Made by a program: the position numbers and the translations under genes. DNA of 64,000 nt, taken from contig NC_088295.1 in the NCBI RefSeq assembly GCF_032854445.1, positions 85,358,644 through 85,422,643 on the forward strand, given 5' to 3'. Position 1 is the stretch's first letter; each line of letters starts with the position of its first letter. Below are positions 52,691 through 64,000 of the stretch, in pieces. The notes below the pieces were generated by a model, which saw only the letters and a list, made by a program, of their open reading frames with translations, searched no databases and was not told the DNA's origin. Source of the stretch: Liolophura sinensis (lineage: Eukaryota > Mollusca > Polyplacophora > Chitonida > Chitonidae).

Positions 52691-55600
52691 TTTATTTGTA
52701 ATTTATTTATTTTAAAATGAAATCGTACATTTGAAGCATAACAATATGAAACGTGTTCTTTGTGCAATAACTGTGACGTTGATTATGTTGTTTTGAAATG
52801 GCTCGAGTGTGAGTAGTGTTCACAAAATCATATGGCTTGTATTACGGTATCATTCCCTAGACACATCATCGGCATACTGTTGTGAACCCTTCATTTATCC
52901 CCACTGTACATATGAGCACGCAGACGATCTGTGTTAAGCAGGATGTGAGACCCACATACTGCTTGAGAACTCGTTCATTGCCAACCAATGCAATGCCTTC
53001 TGAACACACCGAGTCGGCGTTATCATGCACATCGCCACTTTGGCTTGAAAAACTTACAGACATTTACATTACATTAACATTAGCCGTTCGGCGAATCTTT
53101 CTAGTAAGTGTTGACCATGCCGTCACATTGCGTCTTGTTTGATCATCTCACTCAACAGACTAACGATATCGCTATTGCCAATGATCTGGAAGTGCAGATC
53201 ACGGGAGCACAGTTCATACCACAATAGGTAGCAGAAGAGTACATTCCGTGATTGTAATCAATTGTGATTAACGCATAGAGATGGTGTTGTTGTTGCATGA
53301 AGGTTTTATAGAGTCGGTTCAGTCCGAATCAAGTTACAACTCTATGGGAGTTTTTACTTTCATTTCGGTAACTTAATACTTTTGATTGAGTTCAATGATT
53401 TTAATACTATTCATTTGGAGAGAATACCACTTACGCTGTTTTGTTTTTTGTTTTTTTGTCGTTTTTTTCTTCTGTTTTCTTTTTTTTACACTTTTTTTAG
53501 TTATTTATTGAATTGTTCTATGCGCTAGGGCAGTGATGTGGACATAATGTCATGAAAGCAGAGGCGGGTAAACATTCCATCTGGCGGCTTATAAAAGTGT
53601 ATTTCTCGGCTTCACAATCATAGCAGTGGAAACTTTTTATACAAATCTTCGAATTAATATTCATCTGACTGATTGAATGGTGCCAAAGCTTTCTTTTGCT
53701 TTGACAGGCATGAGTAATGGGGACATGCTCCATGTCTGAACATGGTGACAGATGTCCATTTGCATATCTCTAAGGTTGTGACTGTACGTCTGTATTATAT
53801 ATACACACGACCATTCCTGTATGTACTTGCTTCTGAGTTTACATAACATTTATCCATAATCGTCAAAGCTTTTTGGGTGTGAATTCAGCAGAGGCCTAAA
53901 GCACTCGTGTAGCAACATTCCAGTGACCGAGACTCATGTACATAGCGTTATATTCAGCCAAGGCCCCATGTAGTCTCCGCGCACATGGACATACTTGACA
54001 TAAACGCCGCTTTCTTTAGTGCCAAATTCCAGAAGCACAAAAGCTCGCACTAGTCTTGAATGTTGAATAAAATAGCAAAGGCCTAACCCGCCCTTGAACC
54101 CTCTGAACATCTGTTCTGTTCAGATATCGGCCTTTCTACATGAGCTACCCTAATGCACGCACATCCAAAGCGACATCTGGTACATAATGACACTGTGTAA
54201 GTCACTTGCCTTACTTGTGCCGCCAGTGATAAACCATGTTCAGATGGGCCTATTTAAAAAGGCATCTGTCCAACCTTGGCCCAGACTTTTTTCGTCCGAT
54301 ATTTAGCCATAAGTTCTCTGTTATTGGATGTTAAAAGTTTGATCTTCACATAAAATGTTTCTAAGGTCATAGAAATCGTTACACAAAACCTAGCACACGT
54401 ATCAAATTATAAAGTAAGGCCTACTTTCCCTTGGTGTAGTTCTTTCTGAACAAGAGTTTAGCAATAGAAAATTTAGTAACGTTCATAGTCGACTTGTGTT
54501 TCCTGGTGCAGTATTTGAAGCAGTTAAATTTAGTTCAGCAATCGTACGGCGATGAAATTTGTAAATATATGTTGAATGAACTGCATAACGTTGTTAGCTG
54601 ATGAATTATCGGTAGGCTTACGTAGACATTGTTGTTTCTGTATTTTGTAGCAAATTTGTCAATGATATATCCAGTCAACCAATGAATTTGTTTGTTATTT
54701 TAGCGTTGTTGTTGCATTAGTTATGATGTGGACTGTTGTTGACAGGGAGGATCTCGTGCTATTGCCTCCTGATCGTGATCTGACGTCAAGACAGCCAGAT
54801 ATTTACGCTGGATTGTTCACATCATAGTTGCGCTTGTTATCTTCTTGTTATCTGTTTGTTGCGAATCTTGGTCTATGAGACTTGGACCTTGGTCCATCAA
54901 AACCTTTTGTCATTTCTGTCGCATCCTTTTCTACAATAAACTCAGTGTGAGCCAAGGAGCAGCATAGGACCTATTTTAAGACAAAATTGTCTTGTATAAA
55001 GAGCTTAATTAACCATCATATATACAAATTTAATTACAAAGCCCACATATTCATTACCTAGGGACATACGCATATATCCAGCATACATACACGCATGTGG
55101 GTAGTGGGACCCATACATATTACACACATAAACGCACTGACACACCAACTTGGGCGTCTAGAAACATTCATACATACATGTACATGATCAGCGAATCCTT
55201 CGGTGGAATATATGTTGCAGAAATCTGTCACTTGGCAAACACAAGTAGTGCTTTAAACTAGTGACACTTTATATGCCATAACCAAATACTGTGTTAAACA
55301 GGGTTGCCCAGATGCGTTGTCTCCCTTTCCTGTGATCCCAGGCGAAGAAGAATACCACAAAGTTTGAAGCTATTGTATGCGCCGTGTCAGCAACATAGCA
55401 CAAAAGGACACCTATGACAATGTGACATAGCTCATGTTAAGACAATGTAGGATAATTGTTTTATAACACGAGGAAAAACAACACGCACGGAGTAAAGCGT
55501 CAGTTGTGTAAGGAAAACCGCGGGAGAGATCGCACGTATAGTTGATCTAGATAGGCTTATATAGTGGTTCTTTCATTATTGGTACCGGTAGCATTATACG

Positions 55601-56700
55601 CGAAGATTTATAAAGTGCCGTCAACGATGCTATGGCTTTGTTCCTAAGATTAGCTGCACTTGATAAGTTCCTTAAATACTTGGCAAATGATGTAAAGGCT
55701 CACATCAGCAAAGCTGATCCTGTTTTACTTTCTAGTACATTATTGCTCTGTTCTTGTTATATATTGGCATGACGTCGCGTTTTTGTATATTCGTACGAGA
55801 TATTGTTAATATATTTGCTCAATTTACAAGTGGATATCTCTTTCTTTTATTTTGTCTGAGTAATATTCTGTTTTTCTTTTCTGTTTGTCTATGTATAGCT
55901 CTGTTTTATTGGTCACAGGATATGTCTGTGTAGTTTGTAACGACCATAGCCATTGGTTTACTATTGCGATGGGTTGACCTTTTGCTGTATATTCAAACTC
56001 TATTGGCTGAAACTGTATGTCACGTGGTTTTAGTCGATTACGTATCTTGTCATTGGTTCCATCATATCAGTGTCATTATCATCTAATAAAATATTACACA
56101 ACATATCATCTGTGGTGTTTGTTTTCTGTCTGATAATATCATTGAAGATCATGTATGTAGATAGAGCAAGCAAATCAAAACACTCTATTCTAGATGTATT
56201 GTATTTATTTATTTGATTTGTACTGAAACTGGTCATCACGACATTATCTGATAGCGCGCTAATGTAACGGAGCGATGGGACGGGGACATGAAGCATCTCT
56301 ATCGCTTTGTTCCAGCGTTCCATTGGATCATATCTTCGCCCGATAGCATCGTGACATCGTACCTGTAATAATGATGGAGGGTCAGTGATCGATAAACAAA
56401 GCTTGAGACTGTTGGCCATTACTGCAAGAACAGCTGTATTCTTGTGACGTCATGTGACGCCTTGTGATGTTACATCACTATGACATAGCCTATGTCAGAC
56501 TAATAGAAATGACAACAGTATAACGTTACACCCGGAATGCTTACTGATGAAACTCTTTAAGGCAAAGAATATGTATTACTGTATCTTTACTCGTATGAAT
56601 TACAGTCCACACATCCATATAAGTCACACTGAAAAGTCACGAAATCCCCTTGGGCGGCGAACAGGTCTCCCAGCAGCTGTGTGGTAGGTGTTGCCAGTAT
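52691..56700. other. Intergenic, no feature recognised
   Basis: No splice-compatible conserved exon, SINE or tandem array was seen. The longest frame is on the minus strand at 56030-56419 (129 codons), adjoining the Gypsy remnant; it has no motif that I recognise. Confidence 0.4.
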
Positions 56701-56712
56701 TGGACAATACGC

Positions 56713-57620
56713 TCATATTGGTTCATGCTCTGGTGCAGATGGTTCAACGTCATCATCAAGGTGTGGACCAATGATAGCTGGTGGGGGTTCCGATGTTTTC
56801 AATAGATCTCGCCGATTTCTCCTGTAGTTTCCTCTTTCTGGGATAGAAATAATGTATGATCTTGGAGTGTTGTGGGATGGAGTTACGACTGCAGGTTCCC
56901 ACCGTTTTCCCACTCTAATTCTCGCGGTTTCATTGGACTGTAACGGAGGCAAATCGGTAGCGTGTCGGTCAAAATTGAACTTCAGGGTATCCTGTCTGGA
57001 TCGGAGCTGGATCGGACATCCTTCTGCGTTTTAGGTTGTAGAAGTTTAGAGGTGACTGGCAACTTGTGACTTGGATTCAGGCATTCCAGAGATTGGAGTC
57101 TTACGGTAATCCAGTAAGGGGAAGAACGGATCATTTCCATCTTCTGTGGCTTTGCAAAGCTCTTCACAGTCTAAATGTGTCCCTCTGACATACTGTTGGA
57201 CTGTGCGTTTATCGGGCTGGAAGTCGTAAACTTAAATCCACAGTCTGTAGCGAACTGTTAGAGTTCTCCGGAAGCAAATGGGACGTTGTCGGCTATGAGG
57301 TCGTCTGGTATAATACCAGGACGTTAGAACATAGATTTCAGATGGGTGATAACTGCTGAAGCTGTTTTGTTGTTCAGTAGGGCGATTTCAGGATATTTGC
57401 TGACGTAATCAGCAACTAGAAGATCTCTAGTTGGTTAAGGGTAAAAATGTCAGCACCAAGTCTACACCATGGGCGATCTGAGACAGGGTAAGGCATGAGA
57501 GGTTCTTCGGTGTTCTTAGGTTGGTAAGTCGCACATGTAGAACATTTGCATAGACATCTTGTCAGTTATTTCTATACACATACCTGACCAATAAAGGACT
57601 GTCCCGGCTTTCGTCTTGTA
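56713..57620 (-). pseudogene. Decayed Ty3/Gypsy retrotransposon integrase
   Basis: On the minus strand, from high to low coordinates, one can read in successive frames: a VLYW…G start of the integrase zinc region, a C-x2-C-x-Y-Q-P-K segment with DRPW…GAD(I/L)FTL, an integrase-core piece (YVSKYPEIALLNNKTAS, LIADNVPFAS), a KLPVTSKLLQPKT segment, and a C-terminal part (LQSNETARIRVGKRWEPAVV, PRSYIISIPE, YRRNRRDLLKT). In-frame stops and shifts interrupt it. No LTRs or reverse transcriptase were found; the element is dead and truncated. Confidence 0.85.
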
Positions 57621-58088
57621 TATAGACTGTAGTCTATTACAGTACCATCAGATGGTATCTTCTCCCCAACTTCGTGGCGACGTCTCATCTGGTCGTATCA
57701 CAAACTTAAAAGCTCTTAGAAGGCATGGTTTTGAGTTGCATTTCTAAAATTTCTGTATGCATAGTCACACTGTCAGCATTAAAGTTTGAGATCAGAACCT
57801 TTAATGTTTTTCTAGATACGGCCCTGGGTATAATCACCATACTAATCAATGTTATACGCCGCCTTGATATCTGTGACACAAGTAAATCAGGGGAATATGG
57901 CACCTGGGTGACATCACTTCCCCATACACGGGCACGTTTTAACAGTAGAACGAATATACCATTATAGCCTAGTATGTCTTTGACGGCACAAGCAAGTATT
58001 TCTACATGTCATGATCTGAAAACTGAAGACTTTCAGTCTGTCTAGTATAGCTGGGCTTTGCAGTTCAATACTTGATATTGAACATATT

Positions 58089-58245
58089 TATTTATTTGAT
58101 TTATTTATTTGATTGGTGTTTTACGCTCAAGAATATGTCACTTATACAGCAGCGGCCAGCATTATAGTGGGTGGAAACCGGGCAGAACCCGGGGGAAAAC
58201 CACAACCATTCGCAGGTTGCTGGCAGACCTTCCCACGTACGGCCG
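58089..58245 (-). mobile_element. 5'-truncated SINE family A, imperfect 11-bp TSD
   Basis: Reverse-complemented tail (TATTTATTTGATTTATTTAT), core, and truncation within CACGTACGGCCG. TTGAACA(T/C)ATT lies on both sides (58078-58088 and 58246-58256). Confidence 0.85.
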
Positions 58246-58480
58246 TTGAACACATTCAAGAGGCGTTATTGACAAAAATTGCAACAAATGATGGTTACAT
58301 TTTGTTATATTTTATTATTTTATTTTAAGGGAAGTGTGAAACTTAAAAGCTAATGCTATAATAGACTAAAAAAACATACGGGGATGGTCCTTTTATATGC
58401 ACAGTCAAGCAAAATGTCTGTACATGATCTGCCATGGAAAAAAGTGTGAATGGTAAAATGATACTGATGACCGGCTACCA

Positions 58481-59590
58481 AACTGGCATCCCGACAAGCC
58501 CTATACAATGTCTGTGAACTGGCATCCCGACAAGCCCTATACAATGTCTGTGAACTGGTATCCCGACAAGCCCTATACAATGTCTGTGAACTGGTATCCC
58601 GACAAGCCCTATACAATGTCTGTGAACTGGTATCCCGACAAGCCCTATACAATATCTGTGAACCGGAATCCCAATAAGCCCTATACAATGTCTGTGAACT
58701 GGTATCCCGACAAGCCCTATACAATGTCTGTGAACTGGTATCCCGACAAGCCCTATGCAATGTCTGTGAACTGGTATCCCGACAAGCCCTATACAATGTC
58801 TGTGAACTGGTATCCCGACAAGCCCTATACAATATCTGTGAACCGGAATCCCAATAAGCCCTATACAATGTCTGTGAACTGGCATCCCGACAAGCCCTAT
58901 ACAATGTCTGTGAACTGGTATCCCGACAAGCCCTATACAATGTCTGTGAACTGGTATCCCGACAAGCCCTATACAATGTCTGTGAACTGGTATCCCGACA
59001 AGCCCTATACAATGTCTGTGAACTGGTATCCCGACAAGCCCTATACAATATCTGTGAACCGGAATCCCAATAAGCCCTATACAATGTCTGTGAACTGGCA
59101 TCCCAACAAGCCCTATACAATGTCTGTGAACTGGTATCCCGACAAGCCCTATACAATGTCTGTGAACTGGTATCCCGACAAGCCCTATACAATGTCTGTG
59201 AACTGGTATCCCGACAAGCCCTATACAATATCTGTGAACCGGAATCCCAATAAGCCCTATGCAATGTCTGTGAACTGGCATCCCGACAAGCCCTATACAA
59301 TGTCTGTGAACTGGTATCCCGACAAGCCCTATACAATGTCTGTGAACTGGTATCCCGACAAGCCCTATACAATGTCTGTGAACTGGTATCCCGACAAGCC
59401 CTATACAATATCTGTGAACCGGAATCCCAATAAGCCCTATACAATGTCTGTGAACTGGCATCCCGACAAGCCCTATACAATGTCTGTGAACTGGTATCCC
59501 GACAAGCCCTATACAATGTCTGTGAACTGGTATCCCGACAAGCCCTATACAATATCTGTGAACCGGAATCCCAATAAGCCCTATACTATA
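58481..59590. repeat. 36-bp satellite, about 30 copies, with higher-order structure
   Basis: The unit ATGTCTGTGAACTGGTATCC + CGACAAGCCCTATACA is repeated with three main variants: Y (TGGTATCCCGAC), H (TGGCATCCCGAC) and N (CCGGAATCCCAATAAG). They are arranged as HYYYN, YYYYN, HYYYYN, HYYYN, HYYYN, HYYN. Because 36 is a multiple of 3, long frames stay open on both strands; they carry no Dscam-like or other domain and I read them as non-coding. Confidence 0.95.
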
Positions 59591-59632
59591 CTTATAACCT
59601 GAATAACCTGAATAGTTGTTTGTTACTGCCTG

Positions 59633-59900
59633 TATTTATTTTAGTTATCTGATGGGTATTTTACGCCGTACTCAAAAATATTTCACTTATACGACGGCGG
59701 CCAGCATTCTGGTGGGTGGAAACCGGGCACAGCCCGGGGGAAACCCACGACCATCCGCAGGTTGCTGGCAGACCTTCCCACGTCCTGCCGGAGAGGAAGC
59801 CAGCATGAGCTGGACTTAAACTCACAGCGACCGCATTGGTGAGAGACTCCTGGGTCATTACGCTGCGCTAGCGCGCTAACCAACTGAGCCACGGAGGCCC
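59633..59900 (-). mobile_element. Full-length SINE family A, minus strand
   Basis: Reverse-complemented tail, core, B-box region and a complete head ending GCGCTAACCAACTGAGCCAC then GGAGGCCCC. This is the best-preserved head in the window. Confidence 0.88.
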
Positions 59901-59904
59901 CTAC

Positions 59905-60740
59905 TCAATACTTAATTATTCATCCCTTTGTGGAGGTAAAATAAGAGTAAATAAGAGATAATCAACAATATGTCCAGAGCATAGATATGCATTCATTGGT
60001 GGTTTGGGCGAAAACTCAGTACAGTTTAAAGAAAGGAAAACAGATGGTACAACCAGAGTTATTTAGAGACGTGAAAATAGACCTATACACCACATGCTTG
60101 GTGCTTGGTAACTCTATACATTAAGTTTTAATTAGGAATTGATACGAGGCCATGGTGTGCGTCAAGATTACCTGAACAAGCTGAAAATATGGCACATTAC
60201 TCGTAAGGAATCAGTCCCCTATTAGCACCATACTTCTTACAGCTCGTGCGTTCTCTACGTTCGCTTTACATTACTGTCACCACCAGTAAATTTTGTACAG
60301 AAATCTTGATCAACGCCGAGGTCAAACGGGTCGCTGTAATGAGGCAGTAAGTGATGCTGGAAAACACAAACAACCCGACTTGTGTCTAATAATACTTTAT
60401 ATACAGGAATTCTCTTTGTCTAAGTAAAAGCTGAAACAATTTTAGTGCTGAATGCTGATCAAACAGTTCCGTTCGAGGACGCAAATGGTGAGGCTAAGCC
60501 GAAACAAGCCTCTCACAAGCCCCTAAGGTCATGCTTATCTGGCGATGATGTAAAGCGAGCTTATAGAGCGCCACATGCGCCTAAGGAGTATGTTTTAGCA
60601 CTTTCGTTTTTCAGAAATTATGAATGCAAGTCTGTGTATTTTAGTGTGCAAAGTCTTTTTCGCCGCCAGCCAGTCATTATTTGAGCATGCTTGGTATCAA
60701 AATAATGGAAATTGTCTGTGGATGCTGGATAACCATTCAT
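59905..60740. other. Non-coding, no feature confirmed
   Basis: An open frame at 60445-60684, preceded by an acceptor-like ATTTTAG, has no recognisable product and no clear donor. Confidence 0.35.
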
Positions 60741-60744
60741 CGTA

Positions 60745-61300
60745 CCATTGTATCATCGGCGATGGCACGAAGCGATAGCAGGATGATGCCAAGCATTTTA
60801 CCATCACTTCATGCCATCGTGTCATCGCTTCGTGCCAACATGCCATCGCTTCGTGCCAACGAGCCGTCGCTTCGTGCCATCGCCAACAATACTCACGTGA
60901 CAAGAGCAGTGAACTGTTTTCTGTTTCCGACACTTGTCCAAAATTTTGCTAGATGGGTGGTATTGGAGATGGGAACCACTCTTCTATCCGTTTAAATTTT
61001 TACTCATAAAAGTTGTTTTCTTATTCTATGTTCAATTTGAAAACCGGATTAGGCCATAAGCGTGAACCGTCGTCCCTACGATGGCACAAAGCAATGGCAC
61101 GATGATGCGAAGCGATCGCACGATGGCACGAAGTGATGGCACGATGGCACGAATCGATTACTCCATTGCAAGAAGCGATGAGACGATGTTACCATCAAAC
61201 CACTGCTTCGTGCCATCTTGTCATTGCTTCGTATCATAGCTTCGCATCATCGTGCCATTGCTTTGTGCCATCGCCGGGAGATGGAACGATGGTACGGTGG
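60745..61300. repeat. Fold-back element with a perfect 35-bp inverted repeat
   Basis: Units of the type ATCGCTTCGTGCC recur in both orientations. The arms 61079-61113 and 61239-61273 are exact reverse complements (35 of 35) with a 125-bp loop. A looser outer arm, containing CATCGTACCATTGTATCATC, starts near 60738. Confidence 0.85.
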
Positions 61301-61597
61301 TATAATGATGGCCTTATACCTTCCAGAGATATGAGTTTTAATGATGAAAGTATGGAATTCGGAGCGAGAGGACTCCAGATGTTGAAGGTTTCGAGTGACG
61401 TCCCCTTGGCGTTGCTAGGCACCCTCCTAGCTGCTGACATAAAAAAGGTCCAGATTTTGAGGGTCAACCTACGTCAAGATTTTTATGCCTGCCTCCTCAC
61501 AGGCAGGGCAAATATGCACCAATGCTCATTGGAAATTAATAGGGATCTACGGCCGTAACTCACGCACATATGATTAAAAGGCAAAACAGGGTTCAGG

Positions 61598-61655
61598 TGA
61601 CGTAAGCCGAAACAGCGGTGTCCTCGGCTTACAGTAATAACTCTGTGCTGATTGG
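61598..61655 (+). promoter_or_regulatory. Candidate promoter elements before the 61668 ATG
   Basis: A CRE-like TGACGTAA at 61598-61605, a 9-bp hairpin (GTAAGCCGA at 61602-61610 with TCGGCTTAC at 61624-61632), and an inverted CCAAT box (ATTGG) at 61651-61655, all within 70 bp of an ATG with a signal-peptide frame. No transcription evidence is available from sequence alone. Confidence 0.3.
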
Positions 61656-61667
61656 TTAATTGATAAC

Positions 61668-61730
61668 ATGGCGGCGTTTTTGATTTTCTCAATGTGCGCG
61701 ATTTTGCTTACTTTGGACTGCGATATATCG
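61668..61730 (+). CDS. Candidate first coding exon with a signal peptide
   Basis: ATGGCGGCG opens 21 codons (MAAFLIFSMCAILLTLDCDI plus Ser) ending at a plausible donor, TCG/gttagt, phase 0. The frame reads as a signal peptide: hydrophobic core FLIFSMCAILLTL with a cleavage site near Asp-Cys. A downstream partner exon was not found in the remaining 2.3 kb, so the gene would continue beyond the window. Product unknown. Confidence 0.35.
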
Positions 61731-62217
61731 GTTAGTCAAAATCACAAAAATAAAATGATATGCTTTTGTAGCTTATTTAGTTGAATACTGTATCGATGCA
61801 TTTGTAGATCTGGTCTAGGGTTGGCTTTCAACTTAGAGCAGTTTAGCAACTTCAATAAATAACACAAGCCGATACATGATTCAATGTTTTGGTCATAAAC
61901 CATTTTTTAAACGGAAATATTCAATCATGTACCACCTTGCGTCATATGCTGCAGTGGACACAGTAATCTACACTGCAGGCCTTCTCAGTGGAAATGAAAA
62001 CATCTCCTTTATCGATATTTGTAAAAATAACTTTGTCTAATCTGGAACTACTTTATGTTATAATAATGGGGATATAGAGATAGCCCACATCACAAAACGA
62101 CAGCCAAGCGGATCAGCTTCATAATACACACCGTTTTGCAATAAACAATTCTTGCCAACGTCGGCTTCTTTGGCTGGGAAAATTTCGACATATAATGCAT
62201 ATCCCTATATAGGTGCC

Positions 62218-62347
62218 TGGATTCATGTCCGAGTGGTCATCTACGCATTAACACAATGACTGATGAGTCAATCACTGATGCGATCGCTGTGAGTTCAAAG
62301 CTTGAGTACAGCGTAAAGAACCAATCAAATAAATAAATAAATAAATA
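62218..62347 (+). mobile_element. SINE family A with the core deleted
   Basis: A head fragment (TCCGAGTGGTC…GATGCGATCGCTGTGAGTTC) is joined directly to the tail (CTTGAGTACAGCGTAAAGAAC, then CAATCAAATAAATAAAT). The whole GGTTTCC…ATGCTGGCC core is missing. Confidence 0.7.
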
Positions 62348-62382
62348 TCCCTATATATGATAGGCCTCGGTGAGAATGTTTA

Positions 62383-62632
62383 TATATTTATTTGATTGGT
62401 GTTTTACGCCGTACTCAAGAATATTTCACTTACACGACGGGGGCCAGCATTACGGTGGGAGGAAACAGGACAGAGCCGGAGGAAACCCACGACCATCCGC
62501 TGGATGCTGACAGACCTTCCCACTTACGGCCGGAGAGAAAGCCAGCATGAGCTGAACTCACAGCGACCACATTGGCGAGAGGCTCCTGGGTCATTACGCT
62601 GCGCTAGCGCGCTAACCAACTGATCTCGGTGC
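62383..62632 (-). mobile_element. SINE family A, minus strand, nearly full length
   Basis: Reverse-complemented tail, core and B box, and head to GCGCGCTAACCAACTGA, where the last bases of the head diverge. Confidence 0.86.
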
Positions 62633-62639
62633 GAATAAG

Positions 62640-64000
62640 ACGAAATATTATAACTAAGCTGCAAACTTCAGGGGGTTTTTTAACGTTTTAAAATGCTGTT
62701 AATCTCTGGTGGTTCGCTTCAGCCGGGGTTAGGGGCGGTATCTGAACAGTATAGCAATCAAAGCAACGGAGAAGGATATATTTTGTTAAACGACAACGTA
62801 TAAACGTTGAGTATTGTGCGTTATTTGGATGCTAATATTTTCACCTGGGTAATCCCTTATCTTTCACAGCATCAGTGAAAGAAGTGCTTCCCTTTCTTAA
62901 TGGATAACCATACGTCGTTATTTGGTACAGTTGTGTTAAAAATTTCTCAGGAAATTGGTCTTGCCAATATTGACTCGGAATGGTCATTGTTTATTAATTT
63001 GACTGCGTCTAGTTTAACGCCACACTCAAGAATTTTCCACTTATGCGACGTCAGTGAGTTTTATGGGTGGAGGAAAAAGGAGGCCGCGGCATAAACCACC
63101 TTTAACATCTAACTGACACACTCCCCACATGAGTCCTACAGATATGCGCATATTGATGGAAGACAAGTGATATTAACGAAGGTTACAAGCTGTGCGAAAG
63201 GCCACAACACATAATGGCCCAAGAGTTTGAGCGGGAAAATCTACAAATTACCCATTCAAAGCTGGCTTGTGAAGTTTGTGTGTCCTAGATTGAAACTTAG
63301 ACAAAGCACCTGACCATTGGTATACGAATGTCTCACTTTCCCACTTTGCCCACTTTCTTGACATTCGTTCACAGACGAGATTACATGGTCAGAATCATGT
63401 TTTTACAACAGACGTAATATTTCGTCTGGTTAACACAATCATGCATGTGTTCATTTAACAAGTTCAATGTGCCGCGTCCAAACTCTGAGCCAAATGTATG
63501 AAGGTTTCCATTGGAGACAACCTGTTTATTGTTCCCTTTGATACTTATGGGGACTTGGGTTCGAGTCTGAGTGATCTCTTGTAACACATGAGTGTTACCT
63601 TACCAGTCTGCGCGCAGGACCTCACCTTAAACGCATGGATGAACAATACTGAGACTAGAGAGCATGAACTCTAATTACACAGGGCGGGAAAGATTAAGAA
63701 AACTACGTTTGAAAACAACCGACAAAGACATGGACAAAGGAATTGTTTCACAGTCAGTTTTTATTGTTGACGCGTGGTCACGTGATGATGTAAGTGACGT
63801 ACTGTACAAAGATAGCCAACAACACGAGTCATTTAGCGAGGCTATAAGGAATGGTGGGCCATCTGAGAGAGGGAAGCGGCTAGGTGGTGCCGAGATCGCC
63901 CTGTGACACACTGCAAAGTGACAGTCACCTGGCAGCACAGCCTCTAACACACAATCCGCACCTAACAGTCCAGTAAGAAATGACGGCATGCGTATCTAAT
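62640..64000. other. Non-coding, with an eroded family C remnant near 63000-63130
   Basis: TTTAACGCCACACTCAAGAA…TATGGGTGGAGGAAAAAGG resembles the 10140-10280 remnant. An ATG frame at 63664-63906 (80 codons) is also open on the opposite strand and shows no motif; I do not call it a gene. Confidence 0.4.

Noticed and set aside
56030-56419. 129-codon minus-strand frame beside the Gypsy remnant
   Set aside because: No retroelement or host motif was recognised; it may be derived from element flank, but I cannot support a call.
58356-59602. Open frames of 398, 364 and 328 codons over the 36-bp repeat
   Set aside because: All follow from a stop-free 36-bp unit read in different frames and strands. 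No signal, domain or splice context, and transcription is unknown.
63664-63906. 80-codon frame from an ATG near the right edge
   Set aside because: A longer frame is open on the opposite strand, no motif was recognised, and there is no splice or promoter context.

Overview
This is eukaryotic, AT-rich, intron-rich animal DNA. The dispersed repeats are of kinds I associate with molluscs: a tRNA-derived SINE with a core resembling the V-SINE type and a CAAATAAATAAA tail, and a second element ending in CTCACTCACTCA. The host is most likely a mollusc or another lophotrochozoan; the repeat-to-taxon link comes from memory and was not searched.

The window holds one clear protein-coding gene on the + strand: most of a Dscam (Down syndrome cell adhesion molecule) gene, about 18562-50713. 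I resolve 39 coding exons, one of them a putative 18-nt microexon. They encode about 2,205 residues in the canonical Dscam order: Ig1-Ig9, FN3-1 to FN3-4, Ig10, FN3-5 and FN3-6, a single transmembrane helix, and a long (about 560-residue) cytoplasmic tail ending in a T-V-V class I PDZ ligand. Every junction has GT/AG sites and the phases agree throughout. Nearly all domain boundaries are phase 1, with one or two exons per domain. No arrays of mutually exclusive exons of the arthropod Dscam1 kind were seen. The signal-peptide exon is not securely identified: it may lie upstream of the window, or translation may start at an ATG that runs directly into the Ig1 exon.

Layout: 1-1075 minisatellite interrupted by a SINE with a perfect 14-bp target-site duplication; 1.1-18.5 kb mostly non-coding, with a local 0.45-kb duplication, TA microsatellites, minisatellites, SINEs, a possible Cys-rich terminal exon (about 3.0-3.3 kb) and two RFX X-box-like sites; 18.5-50.7 kb Dscam; 50.7-about 52.7 kb probable Dscam 3' UTR; 52.7-56.7 kb featureless; 56.7-57.6 kb a decayed Ty3/Gypsy integrase on the - strand; 58.5-59.6 kb a 36-bp satellite with higher-order structure; 60.7-61.3 kb a fold-back element with a perfect 35-bp inverted repeat; 61.6-61.73 kb a candidate promoter plus signal-peptide first exon of another gene; 61.7-64 kb SINE copies and nothing else recognisable.

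The most notable points are the in-frame splice-choice devices in Dscam (microexon, tandem acceptors, tandem donors), transposon and tandem-repeat insertions lying directly upstream of Dscam 3' splice sites, perfect RFX-type and heat-shock-type palindromes near or within the gene, and the satellite whose 36-bp period keeps several frames open on both strands.
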